A stretch of DNA of 64,000 bases, taken from contig NZ_NJAJ01000011.1 in NCBI RefSeq assembly GCF_002632825.1, positions 79,612-143,611 on the forward strand, written 5' to 3'. Of this stretch, positions 28,517 through 40,196 are shown piece after piece. Numbering within the stretch: the first letter of the stretch is position 1; each line of letters begins with the position of its first letter. Below the pieces are notes generated by a model. The model was not told where the DNA came from. It saw nothing but the letters and a program-made list of their open reading frames with translations, and ran no database searches. A program made the translations under genes and the position numbers. The stretch is from Xenorhabdus stockiae (GTDB lineage: Bacteria > Pseudomonadota > Gammaproteobacteria > Enterobacterales > Enterobacteriaceae).

Positions 28517-29134
28517 CTATATTTCAATTACCACACCTGTTTCTTTGCCATAAATACTGCGTATATAGCCTTTCGCTATTTGTTCACCTGTACAGGTCTC
28601 CTGTCCGGGGAAAAATTTGGCGTAATTAGTAAATGATTCATCCAATAATTTGGGGCTGACTACGTTAATTCGGGCATCTGTGATTTCAGTAGCTGCTGAG
28701 CGGACAAAAGCTTCAATAGCCCCATTGGTTACGGCAGTTTGAGAACCATTAGGTGACATTATTTTGCCGACAATACCTGATGTTAAAGTAATTGAACCAC
28801 CGGGTTTAATGTATTTTAAGGCTTGGAGTGCAACATTAATCTGACCGAATGCTTTATTTTTGATGCTTTCCTCATAATCACGCAGGCTTTCTGGCTTCGT
28901 CCAGTTGGTTTTACCAAATGCACATATAATAGCTTCAAACATTTTATTTTTAGATAAAAAATTATCTAATTGTTGATTATCAAACACATCAAGCGAATAT
29001 TCAGGTGAGTTACGGCTGGCTTGAATAATCTCAAGCTCTGTAGGGTTATCAGCCAACAAAGGATGGTATTTTTTAATGTTGCTGATAATGTGTTTTCCTA
29101 TATTTCCTGTTGCTCCTATCACTAATATTTTCAT
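28517..29134 (-). CDS. Short-chain dehydrogenase-like protein lacking the YxxxK motif
   Basis: 205 residues with an N-terminal Rossmann motif MKILVIGATGNIGKHI and a serine in LTSGIVGK. Where SDR enzymes have catalytic Tyr-x3-Lys, the sequence reads NGSQTAVTNGAIEAF, so both are missing. This pattern is known from atypical SDR subgroups (Lin1944-like). It could be a non-classical reductase or a nucleotide-binding regulator. ATG 29134 is chosen because ACGGAG lies upstream; an earlier in-frame start would add nine residues. It shares a strand with the Gfo/Idh gene upstream (46-base gap). Confidence 0.8.
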   Translation of the reverse strand: MKILVIGATGNIGKHIISNIKKYHPLLADNPTELEIIQASRNSPEYSLDVFDNQQLDNFLSKNKMFEAIICAFGKTNWTKPESLRDYEESIKNKAFGQINVALQALKYIKPGGSITLTSGIVGKIMSPNGSQTAVTNGAIEAFVRSAATEITDARINVVSPKLLDESFTNYAKFFPGQETCTGEQIAKGYIRSIYGKETGVVIEI

Positions 29135-29180
29135 ATTTATGACTCCGTAATTGAATGACAATACGCCAGATAAATAATGT

Positions 29181-30185
29181 TTATTTAAATTTTGAGTGTA
29201 GCTCAGCTCTATATTCTTTCAGCACTTCATCAATAACCCAACTGGTACGTGAGGCAGATATGCCAGTAGAAGGGCTGATATCTTTTCCTCTTAATTGCTG
29301 AATAATTGTCTGTATAAATGGCATTTGAATATTTTTGGGATTTTCAAAATTAAACTGATGTAATGTATTTTTGTCATCGTAATATGAAATTGGAGAATCC
29401 CCGAATGTGGAAAAAATTATTTTGCCTTTTGTCCCCATTATTTCCACCCTATCTTCACGAGAGCTGGCAACAAAATTCCAGATTCCGACGCCCTGTACTT
29501 GATTTTCAAACACGAATGACATTGAAACACAATCTTCTGCCGGATACGCTTTTGCCTGAGAGTTCGCATGCCCTTTGACGGAAACAATTTTTCCCAGCAG
29601 AAAGTCCAGCATATCCAGTGTATGGCAGGCTAAATCAACAAATAACCCCCCACCGGATATTTCTGGCTGTACAAACCAGGGAAGGTTTTCGGGATCAAGA
29701 TAGCGAGATTCCATTTCCCGGCATAATTGGCAACTGACAATACGTGGAGTACCAATCGCACCTGAATCAATGAGTTCTTTTATTTTTAAAAATCTTGGTA
29801 ATGCTCTACGGTAATAAGCGACAAATAATGGCACATTATAGCGTTGGCAGGCAGTAATCATTTCATTACATTCTGAAAATGTCAGAGCCATCGGTTTTTC
29901 TACATAAACAGCTTTACCGGCTGCGGCAGCTAATAAAGTATATTTCTTATGACTAGAGGGCGGTGTTGCAATATAAACGGCATCAATTTCCGGATCGTTA
30001 ATCAGAGATTCAGCATCAGAATACCATTTGGGGACATTGTGCCTATGAGCAAAATCTTTTGCTAATTCTTCATTCCGGCGCATGACAGCAATTAATTCTG
30101 AATTTTCCAGTTTATAAAAAGCGGGGCCACTTTTTACTTCTGTTACATTACCACAACCAATAATACCCCATCTGATTTTCTGCAT
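29181..30185 (-). CDS. Gfo/Idh/MocA-family oxidoreductase
   Basis: 334 residues. N-terminal Rossmann fold (RWGIIGCGNVTEVKSGPAFYKLE), VYIATPPSSHKKYTLLAAAAGKAVYVEKPMA with the family EKP catalytic lysine near residue 97, and a C-terminal domain with GGGLFVDLACHTLDMLDFLLG, where the histidine is the second catalytic residue. NAD(P)-dependent sugar or inositol dehydrogenase type; the substrate cannot be read. Forms a pair with the downstream SDR-like gene. Confidence 0.87.
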   Translation of the reverse strand: MQKIRWGIIGCGNVTEVKSGPAFYKLENSELIAVMRRNEELAKDFAHRHNVPKWYSDAESLINDPEIDAVYIATPPSSHKKYTLLAAAAGKAVYVEKPMALTFSECNEMITACQRYNVPLFVAYYRRALPRFLKIKELIDSGAIGTPRIVSCQLCREMESRYLDPENLPWFVQPEISGGGLFVDLACHTLDMLDFLLGKIVSVKGHANSQAKAYPAEDCVSMSFVFENQVQGVGIWNFVASSREDRVEIMGTKGKIIFSTFGDSPISYYDDKNTLHQFNFENPKNIQMPFIQTIIQQLRGKDISPSTGISASRTSWVIDEVLKEYRAELHSKFK

Positions 30186-30462
30186 TTTATTTTTCCGGTA
30201 TATTTATCTATGAATAGCCAATATCCGTTCGATTTTATAATAGCCTTTTTGCTTATTCTATGTCTTTATGGACGATAATTTATATTGTTACATTAGGAAA
30301 ATTTATTGCCTGATATCCTATGCTGGATATAGAAATGCTCAGATTATGGATTTTGACGCGCGCTGTAGAAGCATTCTGGCGATACTTTTTTCTTATTGTG
30401 GCATAATAGGCAACTATCGATTTTTCCAAATTCCCTTTTTATTCACTTTAAGAGCAAAAGTT

Positions 30463-32058
30463 GTGTTAAGTACAAACAACATCACTATGCAGTTTGGCAG
30501 TAAGCCTCTGTTTGAAAACATTTCTGTTAAATTCGGTAACGGCAACCGCTATGGCCTGATTGGTGCCAATGGTGCGGGTAAGTCAACCTTTATGAAAATT
30601 TTGGGAGGAGACTTAGCTCCGACCTCCGGTAATGTCAGCCTCGATCCGAATGAGCGTTTGGGTAAATTACGTCAGGATCAGTTTGCCTTTGAAGAATATA
30701 CGGTACTGGATACAGTTATCATGGGCCACACAGAGTTGTGGGAAGTGAAACAGGAACGTGACCGTATTTATGCCATGGCAGAAATGAGCGAAGAAGACGG
30801 CTATCGTGTTGCTGATTTGGAAGTTGCTTATGGTGAAATGGATGGCTACAGCGCAGAAGCCCGTGCCGGTGAATTATTACTTGGTGTGGGTATTCCGGTA
30901 GAGCAGCACTATGGTTTGATGAGTTCAGTTGCTCCGGGCTGGAAATTGCGTGTCCTGCTGGCTCAGGCGCTGTTTTCTGATCCTGATGTTCTGTTACTTG
31001 ATGAGCCAACCAACAACCTGGATATTGATACTATCCGCTGGCTGGAACAAGTACTGAATGATCGCAATAGTACCATGATTATTATTTCCCATGACCGTCA
31101 CTTTCTGAACACTGTATGTACGCATATGGCTGATTTGGATTACGGTGAACTGCGCCAGTTCCCGGGTAATTATGATGAGTATATGGTGGCGGCAACTCAG
31201 GCACGCGAACGTCTGTTGGCAGATAATGCTAAGAAGAAAGCGCAGATTGTAGAATTGCAGTCGTTTGTCAGCCGCTTCAGCGCTAATGCGTCTAAATCCA
31301 AACAGGCAACTTCACGTGCCCGTCAGATTGACAAAATTCAGTTAGAAGAAGTGAAGGCTTCCAGCCGTCAGAACCCTTATATTCGCTTTGATCAAGAGAA
31401 AAAACTGTTCCGTAATGCACTGGAGCTAGAAGGTCTGACGAAAGGTTATGACAATGGCCCGCTGTTTAAAAATTTGAACCTGCTGATGGAAGTTGGCGAA
31501 AAAATGGCGGTGATTGGTGAAAACGGTATCGGTAAGACGACACTGCTGAAAACACTGATCGGCGAAACTGAACCATCTAGCGGTACGGTTAAATGGTCTG
31601 AAAATAGTACTATTGGCTATTATGCACAGGATCATGCCAGTGATTTTGATGGTAACCTGACTGTGTTTGAATGGATGAGCCAGTGGAGACGTGAAGGTGA
31701 TGATGAGCAGGCAGTACGCAGTGTACTGGGGCGCTTATTGTTCAATCAGGATGATATCAGGAAGAAAGTCGGAGTTTTATCCGGTGGTGAAAAAGGCCGG
31801 ATGTTGTTTGGCAAGCTGATGATGCAAAAGCCAAATATTCTGGTTATGGATGAACCGACCAACCACTTGGACATGGAATCTATCGAATCACTGAACCTGT
31901 CACTGGAACTTTATGAAGGTACGCTGATTTTTGTTTCTCATGACCGTGCTTTTGTCAGCTCATTAGCCAGCCGTATTCTGGAAATAAAATCTGATAAGGT
32001 CGTTGATTTTAAAGGTACTTATGATGAGTATCTGAGAAGTCAGGGAATTGCGCAATAA
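30463..32058 (+). CDS. ybiT: ABC-F family ATPase YbiT
   Basis: 532 residues with two ATPase domains and no membrane part: ANGAGKST near residue 38, [17 protein letters not shown], an arm/linker rich in K, A and Q ([19 protein letters not shown]), then ENGIGKTT near residue 355 and [18 protein letters not shown] proteins act on the ribosome as translation factors. It matches E. coli YbiT over its whole length. The start is GTG 30463 (aligns with the E. coli start); the frame is open further upstream to 30268, but that part has no similarity. An arm insertion is visible after domain 1. Confidence 0.94.
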   Translation: MLSTNNITMQFGSKPLFENISVKFGNGNRYGLIGANGAGKSTFMKILGGDLAPTSGNVSLDPNERLGKLRQDQFAFEEYTVLDTVIMGHTELWEVKQERDRIYAMAEMSEEDGYRVADLEVAYGEMDGYSAEARAGELLLGVGIPVEQHYGLMSSVAPGWKLRVLLAQALFSDPDVLLLDEPTNNLDIDTIRWLEQVLNDRNSTMIIISHDRHFLNTVCTHMADLDYGELRQFPGNYDEYMVAATQARERLLADNAKKKAQIVELQSFVSRFSANASKSKQATSRARQIDKIQLEEVKASSRQNPYIRFDQEKKLFRNALELEGLTKGYDNGPLFKNLNLLMEVGEKMAVIGENGIGKTTLLKTLIGETEPSSGTVKWSENSTIGYYAQDHASDFDGNLTVFEWMSQWRREGDDEQAVRSVLGRLLFNQDDIRKKVGVLSGGEKGRMLFGKLMMQKPNILVMDEPTNHLDMESIESLNLSLELYEGTLIFVSHDRAFVSSLASRILEIKSDKVVDFKGTYDEYLRSQGIAQ

Positions 32059-32072
32059 TCCTGCTTATCAGA

Positions 32073-32093
32073 TGACCCCGTTTAACGGGGTCA
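32073..32093. terminator. Hairpin between convergent ybiT and moeB
   Basis: TGACCCCG / CGGGGTCA stem with a TTTAA loop, 15 bases after the ybiT stop. Likely bidirectional. Confidence 0.75.
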
Positions 32094-32097
32094 ATCC

Positions 32098-32853
32098 TTA
32101 TTTACTGCCGCACACTTCACATTGCGTATCTTTAGGCAGTTTTATTTCGCGAAACTGCATTGTCATCGCATCAAACAGTATAACTCTGCTTCGAGCAACT
32201 TTCCCGTATTGAGTCAGCAGCTTAATTGCCTCCATAGCCTGTAATGAGCCAATTGTACCCACAAGTGGTGCCATTACACCCGCTTCGACACAAGTCAGGC
32301 TATTTTCACCGAATAATCGGCTCAGACAACGGTAACAGGGTTCTTTCTCATGATAGGTAAAGACTGACAATTGTCCTTCCATCCGTATGGCAGCCCCGGA
32401 AACTAAAGCCGTTTTATGCCGATAACATAAACGATTAAGCTGTTCGCGAATGGCAACATTGTCGGTACAATCCAGCACAATATCATGCTGGATAATCAGT
32501 TCGCTTAGAGCTGGATCATCTAATAATCCTTCAACGGGACGGACAGTAATATGCGGGTTTATCTCCCGCAGCGTCAGCGCAGCGGAATGAACCTTAGCCA
32601 TACCAATACGCTCATCACGATGCAGGATCTGGCGCTGTAAATTAGACAGGGAAACGGTATCAAAATCCAATAATGTGATTGTTCCAATCCCCGCTGCGGC
32701 CAGATATTGGGAAGCGGCACAGCCGAGCCCCCCCAAGCCGACTATCAGCACGTTGGATGATTTTAATTTTTCCTGACCGTCAAAATCGAAACCCCGCAGG
32801 ACAATCTGCCGATTGTAACGAAGCATTTCTTTATCTGTGAGTTCACTAATCAT
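32098..32853 (-). CDS. moeB: Molybdopterin-synthase adenylyltransferase
   Basis: Adenylates the C-terminal GG of MoaD so that it can receive sulfur. E1-like, 251 residues. Nucleotide motif LIVGLGGLGCAASQYLA near residue 35, LDFDTVSLSNLQRQ, and two zinc Cys pairs (CYRC near residue 170, CEVC at the C-terminus). ATG 32853 gives an N-terminus matching E. coli; an ATG at 32865, directly after the moeA stop, is a possible alternative. Downstream partner of moeA, as in E. coli. Confidence 0.95.
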   Translation of the reverse strand: MISELTDKEMLRYNRQIVLRGFDFDGQEKLKSSNVLIVGLGGLGCAASQYLAAAGIGTITLLDFDTVSLSNLQRQILHRDERIGMAKVHSAALTLREINPHITVRPVEGLLDDPALSELIIQHDIVLDCTDNVAIREQLNRLCYRHKTALVSGAAIRMEGQLSVFTYHEKEPCYRCLSRLFGENSLTCVEAGVMAPLVGTIGSLQAMEAIKLLTQYGKVARSRVILFDAMTMQFREIKLPKDTQCEVCGSK

Positions 32854-32865
32854 TTCTTTAATCAT

Positions 32866-34107
32866 TTATTGATTTTTCAGCAGCTGGTTGAAAAATTCTA
32901 TCTGTACTGTTTCCCCCGCTGCAACAGAGCCGCGTTCCCGTTCAAGTACAATAAAACAATTGCCGAGACTATATGAACTGAAAATATGGGAACCCTGATG
33001 ACCGGTTGTTTTTACTTCTAATTCACCCTGTTCATTTAATACCGCTATCCCGCGTTGGAAATCCAATCTGCCGGGCGATTTTTTCAGCGGTGTAACCGCT
33101 TTGGCATTAAGCCGAAGAGGGGGCAGCCATGAACTGAAGCCGGACAAGTGTGCAATCAGAGGCTGTACTAACTGATAGAAGGTCAGAACCGCGGATACCG
33201 GGTTGCCCGGCAGGCCACAAAACCACGCTTTTTCCAGCTTGCCGAAAGCAAAAGGTTTACCGGGTTTAATGGCTAATTTCCAGAAGCTAATCTGGCCCAT
33301 CTCATCCAGAATCTGTTTAGTGTAATCGGCTTCACCAACGGAAACCCCACCACTGCTGATAACCAGATCAGCAAGGTCGTTAGCCTGAATAAAAGCGTGG
33401 CGCAGTGCATCAGGATCATCCGGAATGACACCGAGGTCGATAACTTCACAATCCAGTTTTTCCAGCATCAGGCGAACGGCAAAACGGTTTGTGTCATAAA
33501 TTTGCCCGGTTTGTAGTGGCTCACCAATGGCTTGTAGTTCATCGCCGGTAGAAAAAACAGCAACTTTTAATTTGCGGAACACTTCAACCTTTGCAATCCC
33601 CAGCGAGGCAAGCAGAGGCAATTGTGCTGTAGATAATTTAATGCCTTGTGGCAGGACTGCTGTATTTTGGGCAATATCTTCGCCAATAGTGCGGATGTTC
33701 TGCCCCTGACGAACTGGATGTGTAAACCGGATGCCTGTTTCCGTTGTTTCTGTGTGCTCTTGCATAACAACGGCATCTGTACCTGTGGGGATGGGGGCGC
33801 CAGTCATAATGCGGATGCAGGTACCTGCGGGCCATTCCCCCTGAAATGGAACACCAGCCAGCGCTTTCCCGGCTTGCGGTAACGTCTGTGTTTCGTTCAA
33901 ATCGGCAAGGCGAATGGCATAGCCATCCATCGCTGAGTTATCAAACGGTGGAACATTAATTGGGGAAATAATAGCTGTGGCAGTAATGCGGCCTGCTGAG
34001 TGCATCAGGCTGATTGTTTCGGTTTCGGAGAGAGGGGCGGTCTGGGACAGTAGTTTTTCTAACGCCTGTTCGAGTGAAATTAAGCCTGAGGTATAACAAT
34101 GATCCAT
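32866..34107 (-). CDS. moeA: Molybdopterin molybdotransferase
   Basis: Inserts molybdate into adenylated molybdopterin, the last step to Moco. 413 residues: [10 protein letters not shown] near residue 65, [41 protein letters not shown] and GLPGNPVSA are MoeA/gephyrin motifs. ATG 34107 has GGGAG five bases upstream; the in-frame TTG 12 bases earlier overlaps that site. Operon moeAB. Confidence 0.96.
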   Translation of the reverse strand: MDHCYTSGLISLEQALEKLLSQTAPLSETETISLMHSAGRITATAIISPINVPPFDNSAMDGYAIRLADLNETQTLPQAGKALAGVPFQGEWPAGTCIRIMTGAPIPTGTDAVVMQEHTETTETGIRFTHPVRQGQNIRTIGEDIAQNTAVLPQGIKLSTAQLPLLASLGIAKVEVFRKLKVAVFSTGDELQAIGEPLQTGQIYDTNRFAVRLMLEKLDCEVIDLGVIPDDPDALRHAFIQANDLADLVISSGGVSVGEADYTKQILDEMGQISFWKLAIKPGKPFAFGKLEKAWFCGLPGNPVSAVLTFYQLVQPLIAHLSGFSSWLPPLRLNAKAVTPLKKSPGRLDFQRGIAVLNEQGELEVKTTGHQGSHIFSSYSLGNCFIVLERERGSVAAGETVQIEFFNQLLKNQ

Positions 34108-34320
34108 GATAACTCCCAATGTGCGGCAAATAGCATGGTGGCATTATGGCAAAGATCCTTTTAATGGGAAATTGTTATACCGAATAGATTCCAGATTACT
34201 GCTTGAAGGATAAAAGAAAGCGGTGCGGATTGACTAATAAAAGATGTATATCATATCCATGATTTGCTATAACTAAATTACGACAATTAAAACAAACGAT
34301 TACATGAAAATTTAATCACT

Positions 34321-35499
34321 ATGAGTAACCAAATTACAACATCTGATAATAGTAACTATCTGGCTATTCAAATCGCATTGAGCAGCTTTCTTGCTTTAGT
34401 TGTTGCGATGGGAATAGGGCGCTTTACCTTCACGCCACAAGTTCCACTGATGATTGCTGAATCACAATTCACGCTGACGGAAGCCGGGATTGTGGCGGCA
34501 TTTAATTACCTTGGCTATTTTGCCGGTTCTTACGATGCGATGCGGGCGAAACGGTTTGTGGAATATCGTTTGTGGGCAGGTTTATGGGGGGCAGTCATTA
34601 TTACACTTCTGTCAGCCCTGCTCGACGGCCCGCTATTACACAGCATTGCCCGCTTTTTTATTGGCTGGGCGAGTGGCTGGACATTGGTATTGGTTGCTGC
34701 ATGGTCAAACGATGAACTGGCAAAGCTGAATCGCCCGGGGTTAAGTGCCGCGGTCTTTGCCGGAACCGGGATTGGTATTCTGGTCAGCGGAGTGCTGGCG
34801 GTTGGGATTCAATCGTGGGATATGAATGCGGCTCAGGCATGGGTTATTTATGGCATTCTGGCGCTATTGTGTAGTGTTTATGCCAGTCGCTATTTACCAC
34901 GCCGGGGAGAATTACATCGACCACAAACTGCAATGCAAAAACTTGCTTTAACTCCTGAAATTAAGCGGTTGGTATGGAGTTACACCCTTGCCGGATTTGG
35001 CTATATTCTACCCGCCACATTTCTTTCTCAAATGGCTTCAGAACGTTTTCCCGGTAGCTTGTTTGCACAGTTTGTCTGGCCGATATTCGGAGGAGCATCT
35101 GTCATCGGTATTGCGATGGGAATTCTGTTGCGTCATATTTCAACAGCACAAATTCGTCTGGCTATCACACTCTGGCTTCAGGCACTGGGTATATTGGTAG
35201 CAGAAGTTGTACCCGGAATCAGTGGCCTTGTTATCGGCGCATTTCTGGTGGGAGGTGGTTTTATGTGTGTGGTGCAGCTGGCATTGCTGTATGGGCGCGA
35301 ACTGGCTCCCAGCCATACTCATTATATGGCCGGGCTATTAACCACCGGTTATGCGCTGGGGCAATTGGTCGGGCCGATGCTATCAGCTATTTCGACTTGG
35401 CTGACCGGTAAATTGGAACCGGCGCTCTATATTGCATTTATTGGCTTGGTTATTGCGGGATTGCTGGTATTTAATCGCAATAAAACCTCTTATAAATAA
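34321..35499 (+). CDS. YbfB/YjiJ-family MFS transporter
   Basis: 392 residues, eleven to twelve membrane segments. The N-terminal MGIGRFTFTPQVPLMIAESQFTL with FNYLGYFAGSY is characteristic of the YbfB/YjiJ subgroup of the major facilitator superfamily. The substrate is unknown. It lies at the junction between the E. coli 18-min block (moeAB) and the 48-min block (folE), transcribed away from moeA. Confidence 0.85.
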   Translation: MSNQITTSDNSNYLAIQIALSSFLALVVAMGIGRFTFTPQVPLMIAESQFTLTEAGIVAAFNYLGYFAGSYDAMRAKRFVEYRLWAGLWGAVIITLLSALLDGPLLHSIARFFIGWASGWTLVLVAAWSNDELAKLNRPGLSAAVFAGTGIGILVSGVLAVGIQSWDMNAAQAWVIYGILALLCSVYASRYLPRRGELHRPQTAMQKLALTPEIKRLVWSYTLAGFGYILPATFLSQMASERFPGSLFAQFVWPIFGGASVIGIAMGILLRHISTAQIRLAITLWLQALGILVAEVVPGISGLVIGAFLVGGGFMCVVQLALLYGRELAPSHTHYMAGLLTTGYALGQLVGPMLSAISTWLTGKLEPALYIAFIGLVIAGLLVFNRNKTSYK

Positions 35500-35706
35500 T
35501 CCTGATTTGGCGCATTGGTACTGTGCAGGTATATTGTGCGCCTGCCCTGATGGGGGTCAGTATATAGCCTGTCAGGCTACAATTTGAATGTTGGCAGGTA
35601 TAGCTATTCAATATTCAATGTTGATATAGTTGTTCGTGGTAACAATATGAGCAAATGTCCCATCAATGGATATCATGTAATGGAAGTATTATCTTTGGAG
35701 AATTCG

Positions 35707-36375
35707 ATGTCATCCTTAAGTACAGAAGCCGCGCTGGTGCATTCGGCACTGGTTGAGCGTGGTCTTGAAACCCCACTGCGTGAACAGACTTTAGAGCCTG
35801 AAGTGCGAAAAGTCCGCATTGAGGAACACATGACAGAAATTATGAAGCTGTTAAACCTCGATTTGAGTGATGACAGTCTGGCGGATACGCCGAGTCGTAT
35901 TGCAAAAATGTATGTGGATGAAATATTTTCAGGTTTGGATTACAGAAATTTTCCGAAAATCACGCTGATAGAAAATAAAATGAAAGTCGATGAGATGGTG
36001 ACAGTGCGGGATATCACACTAACCAGCACTTGCGAACACCATTTTGTGACTATCGATGGGAAAGCCACTGTAGCTTATATTCCTAAGGATAAAGTGATTG
36101 GGTTATCGAAAATTAACCGCATCGTCCAGTTTTTTGCGCAACGCCCACAGGTACAGGAACGATTGACTCAGCAAATTTTGATTGCACTTCAGGCTCTGCT
36201 TGGCACAAATAATGTTGCTGTTTCTATTGATGCTGTGCACTACTGTGTAAAGGCGCGTGGTATCCGTGATGCTACCAGTACCACAACGACCACATCTCTT
36301 GGCGGTTTGTTTAAGTCCAGTCAAAATACACGACAGGAATTTTTGCGTGCCGTGCGCCATTTGCACTTATCGTGA
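35707..36375 (+). CDS. folE: GTP cyclohydrolase I
   Basis: Converts GTP to 7,8-dihydroneopterin triphosphate, first step of folate synthesis. 222 residues, the E. coli length, with zinc and catalytic segments [15 protein letters not shown] and [18 protein letters not shown] 35707 ([15 protein letters not shown]) has GGAG 6 bases upstream; the frame is open upstream to 35584, but that stretch is unlike FolE. yeiB follows after 15 bases, as in E. coli. Confidence 0.96.
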   Translation: MSSLSTEAALVHSALVERGLETPLREQTLEPEVRKVRIEEHMTEIMKLLNLDLSDDSLADTPSRIAKMYVDEIFSGLDYRNFPKITLIENKMKVDEMVTVRDITLTSTCEHHFVTIDGKATVAYIPKDKVIGLSKINRIVQFFAQRPQVQERLTQQILIALQALLGTNNVAVSIDAVHYCVKARGIRDATSTTTTTSLGGLFKSSQNTRQEFLRAVRHLHLS

Positions 36376-36390
36376 TGAACCTGCATTACT

Positions 36391-37554
36391 ATGACAAGTA
36401 GTAAATTAAATAGTGGAGCAGCGAGCCACAGGATTGCAGTGCTTGATAGCGTGCGTGGTTTTGCTGTTCTGGGCATATTGTTACTGAATATCTCAGGCTT
36501 TGCGTTGCCCTATGCCGCTTATACTAATCTCTTTTATAAAGCCGATGTTCTGTTTTCTGATGTATTAACATGGTCTGCCCTGAACACATTTGCTCAGGGA
36601 AAATTTTTATTTATTTTAACGCTGTTATTTGGCGCATCACTTGAATTATTGAGGCAGCGGGATTGCTACTGGAATCGTTGTAGGTTAGTGATTCTGGCGG
36701 TTATTGGTTTATTGCACGGAATTTTGCTCTGGGATGGCGATATCCTGCTGTCATATGGTCTGGCTGGCCTTCTGGTATTACATTGGATCAATAAGTGGCC
36801 CAATTTATTCAAACAGGGCATTGTCTTTTATTTATTTGGACTGATGATGTTCTACCTATTGGGGCTATTTCCGGTAGAGGAAAACAGTACTTTCTGGCAT
36901 CCGTTAGAGCAGGATATTTTGCATGAAAGTTACTGGAAAACCCATGGTGGGTTAGTGGCGATAGAGCACCGTATCAATCAGATCAGCGGTGTAATGATAG
37001 TGACTATTGTGCAATATAGCTGGCAGATAATTGGAACTATGCTTTGCGGCGCAATGCTATTACGTAATGGTTGGCTGAAGGGCATGTACAGCCTTCATCA
37101 CTATCGTCGTGCGGCTCTGTGGCTGTTTGTCATTGGCTTGTTGATTCACTCTCTCGCCCTGTCAGTATTGTATTTATATCCTTATAGCTACTTCACTGCC
37201 TGGACTATCCGACAGACCATCACTGAATTAGCGACACCATTTATCGCATTATCGTATGTGGCGCTGATTTATGGGTTCTGGCCGGTTATATTCCGTTGTC
37301 GAGTAGTTTTCTGGCTACAGCAGGTTGGCAGAATGGCGCTGAGCTGCTATTTAATGCAAACTTTAATTTGCACCACACTTTTTTATCATTTGGGGCTGTT
37401 TAATCAATTTGCTCGCTGGGAATTGTTAATATTCGTCCCTTTTATTTGGGGATGTAATATCGGGTTTGCCTGCTGGTGGTTAAAACGTTATCAGCAAGGG
37501 CCTGCTGAAAAACTCTGGCGGGTACTGACCAGAAAACTGCAAGAGAGATTTTAA
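36391..37554 (+). CDS. yeiB: DUF418-family membrane protein YeiB
   Basis: 387 residues, about ten membrane segments, DUF418 in the C-terminal half (VGRMALSCYLMQTLICTTLFY). N-terminal DSVRGFAVLGILLLNISGFALP is the family signature. Related to acyltransferase-like membrane proteins; the function is unknown. Coupled to folE. Confidence 0.92.
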   Translation: MTSSKLNSGAASHRIAVLDSVRGFAVLGILLLNISGFALPYAAYTNLFYKADVLFSDVLTWSALNTFAQGKFLFILTLLFGASLELLRQRDCYWNRCRLVILAVIGLLHGILLWDGDILLSYGLAGLLVLHWINKWPNLFKQGIVFYLFGLMMFYLLGLFPVEENSTFWHPLEQDILHESYWKTHGGLVAIEHRINQISGVMIVTIVQYSWQIIGTMLCGAMLLRNGWLKGMYSLHHYRRAALWLFVIGLLIHSLALSVLYLYPYSYFTAWTIRQTITELATPFIALSYVALIYGFWPVIFRCRVVFWLQQVGRMALSCYLMQTLICTTLFYHLGLFNQFARWELLIFVPFIWGCNIGFACWWLKRYQQGPAEKLWRVLTRKLQERF

Positions 37555-37559
37555 ACGAT

Positions 37560-37587
37560 TAAGAGCCTATTTTCCGTTAATAGGCTC

Positions 37588-37590
<3 letters not shown>
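37560..37590. terminator. Bidirectional terminator between yeiB and sanA
   Basis: Perfect 12-bp stem TAAGAGCCTATT / AATAGGCTCTTA with a 7-base loop; the right arm covers the sanA stop codon. Confidence 0.75.
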
Positions 37591-38322
<732 letters not shown>

Positions 38323-38420
38323 TTATATAACCATGAACAAGTCATTAAAGGCTACTTTACTTGGAATATTGAAGCAAGTGTTGGATTAACCACATTAATA
38401 CAAATATGCTTTGTGGGATA

Positions 38421-38449
38421 AATGCCTGCCGAAAATACTGGCAGGCATT
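38421..38449 (-). terminator. Hairpin after maeA
   Basis: 10-bp stem AATGCCTGCC / GGCAGGCATT, just past the maeA stop on the minus strand; the T-run is weak. Confidence 0.6.
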
Positions 38450-38456
38450 AAGATTA

Positions 38457-40154
38457 TCAGAATGATGTACGTTTATAGATGCGATATTCTGGTTTCCAGA
38501 AATTACGCTCAATCGCTTCTTCCAGAGCGTCTTCTGACGTGACCGTTGCGACACCCTGAATCTGGGCTTTTTTCGCCACTTCTTTGGCTATTTTGCGCGA
38601 AACATCCTGAATGTCATCAATCAATGGCAGTAGTGGGCCAGAGCCTGTTTGCGCCAGAGGAGAGCAATCTGCCAATGCGCGGCTTGCTGCCATTAACATG
38701 TCATCTGTTACACGTTTGGCTCCTGAAGCAATAACACCTAATCCGATACCCGGGAAGATATAGGAGTTATTACATTGGGCAATCGGGAATTCCTGACCTT
38801 CATACTGTACTGGTGAGAATGGGCTGCCTGTTGCAACCAGCGCTTTACCTTCCGTCCAGTTAATAATGTCTTCCGGACGGGCTTCTACGCGGGATGTCGG
38901 GTTAGACAACGGCATGACAATCGGGCGCTCACAGTGCTTATGCATTTCACGGATAATTTCTTCAGTGAACAGGCCTGACTGACCAGAAACACCAATCAGA
39001 ACAGTAGGTTTGGCGTTACGGACAACATCCATTAATGACAGGCTGTCTTTGTCGACATCCCATGAGTGCAGAGTGCTGCTTTTCTGAACCAGTACGCTTT
39101 GGAAATCTAACAGGTTCGGTTGCTTATCAGTGAGTAACCCGAAGCGGTCGACCATGAATACACGGGCACGAGCCTGCTCATCACTCAAACCTTCTGATTT
39201 CATCTGAGCGATAATCTGCTCTGCAATACCACAGCCAGCAGAACCCGCACCAAGGAAGGTGACTGTCTGATCTTTCAGCTGACGGCCTGCGGCACGGCTG
39301 GCAGCAATCAGGCTGCCAAGAGCAACAGCAGCAGTCCCCTGAATATCATCATTGAAGCAGCAAAGATCATTACGATAGCGGGTCAACAATGGCATGGCAT
39401 TGTTCTGAGCAAAGTCTTCGAACTGCAACAGAACATTCGGCCAGCGGCGTTTTACTGCCTGAATGAATTCATCGACGAAATCATCATATTCTTTGCCGGT
39501 AATGCGCGGATGGCGCCAGCCCATATAGAGCGGGTCGTTCAGGCGCTGCGGATTGTTTGTACCTACATCCAGCACGACAGGCAGGGTATAAGCAGGACTG
39601 ATCCCGCCACAGGAGGTATATAGCGATAATTTACCGATAGGGATACCCATGCCACCAATTCCCTGATCACCCAGCCCCAGAATACGCTCACCGTCGGTTA
39701 CAACGATAACTTTAACATTCTGTTTGGTGGCATTTTGCAGCATGTCATCAATATAAGCCCGGTTCGGGTAGGAGATGAACAAACCACGGGCACGGCGGTA
39801 AATATCAGAAAAATGTTCGCACGCTTCACCGACGGTTGGTGTATAAATGATAGGCATCATTTCGCTGAGATGTGCGTCAAGGAGCCGGTAGAAAAGAGTT
39901 TCGTTGGTATCCTGAATATTCCTCAAATAAATATGTTTATCCGCGTCATTTTTAAAATCGCGGTATTGGCGATAGGCACGCTCTGCCTGCTCTTCTATTG
40001 TTTCAACCGCTTGAGGCAATAAGCCATGCAGATTGAAATTGCTGCGTTCTTCTTCCGTAAAGGCGCTGCCTTTGTTTAGCAGGGGAAACTCCAACAGGAT
40101 GGGGCCAGCGTAGGGAATATAAAGAGGACGTTTACTTTCGTGTTCCAGTTCCAT
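38457..40154 (-). CDS. maeA: NAD-dependent malic enzyme
   Basis: Oxidative decarboxylation of malate to pyruvate, giving NADH. 565 residues with [41 protein letters not shown] (catalytic region near residues 150-180), [14 protein letters not shown] with metal ligands, and the NAD motif [15 protein letters not shown]. MaeA-type rather than MaeB: no phosphotransacetylase domain. A miniature ERIC lies upstream. Confidence 0.96.
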   Translation of the reverse strand: MELEHESKRPLYIPYAGPILLEFPLLNKGSAFTEEERSNFNLHGLLPQAVETIEEQAERAYRQYRDFKNDADKHIYLRNIQDTNETLFYRLLDAHLSEMMPIIYTPTVGEACEHFSDIYRRARGLFISYPNRAYIDDMLQNATKQNVKVIVVTDGERILGLGDQGIGGMGIPIGKLSLYTSCGGISPAYTLPVVLDVGTNNPQRLNDPLYMGWRHPRITGKEYDDFVDEFIQAVKRRWPNVLLQFEDFAQNNAMPLLTRYRNDLCCFNDDIQGTAAVALGSLIAASRAAGRQLKDQTVTFLGAGSAGCGIAEQIIAQMKSEGLSDEQARARVFMVDRFGLLTDKQPNLLDFQSVLVQKSSTLHSWDVDKDSLSLMDVVRNAKPTVLIGVSGQSGLFTEEIIREMHKHCERPIVMPLSNPTSRVEARPEDIINWTEGKALVATGSPFSPVQYEGQEFPIAQCNNSYIFPGIGLGVIASGAKRVTDDMLMAASRALADCSPLAQTGSGPLLPLIDDIQDVSRKIAKEVAKKAQIQGVATVTSEDALEEAIERNFWKPEYRIYKRTSF

Positions 40155-40196
40155 GATGCTTACTCTTTGGACTAATCAATAACAAAATCGGCTACA

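Noticed and set aside
30268..30462. N-terminal 65-codon extension of ybiT
   Set aside because: The extension has no similarity to ABC-F proteins; GTG 30463 aligns with the E. coli start.
34175..34210. ERIC-like sequence TATACCGAATAGATTCCAG
   Set aside because: Only about 20 bases of weak similarity and no core or right arm; not called as a repeat, mentioned only at the synteny junction.
35584..35706. N-terminal extension of folE
   Set aside because: ATG 35707 has GGAG at the right distance and gives the standard 222-residue protein.
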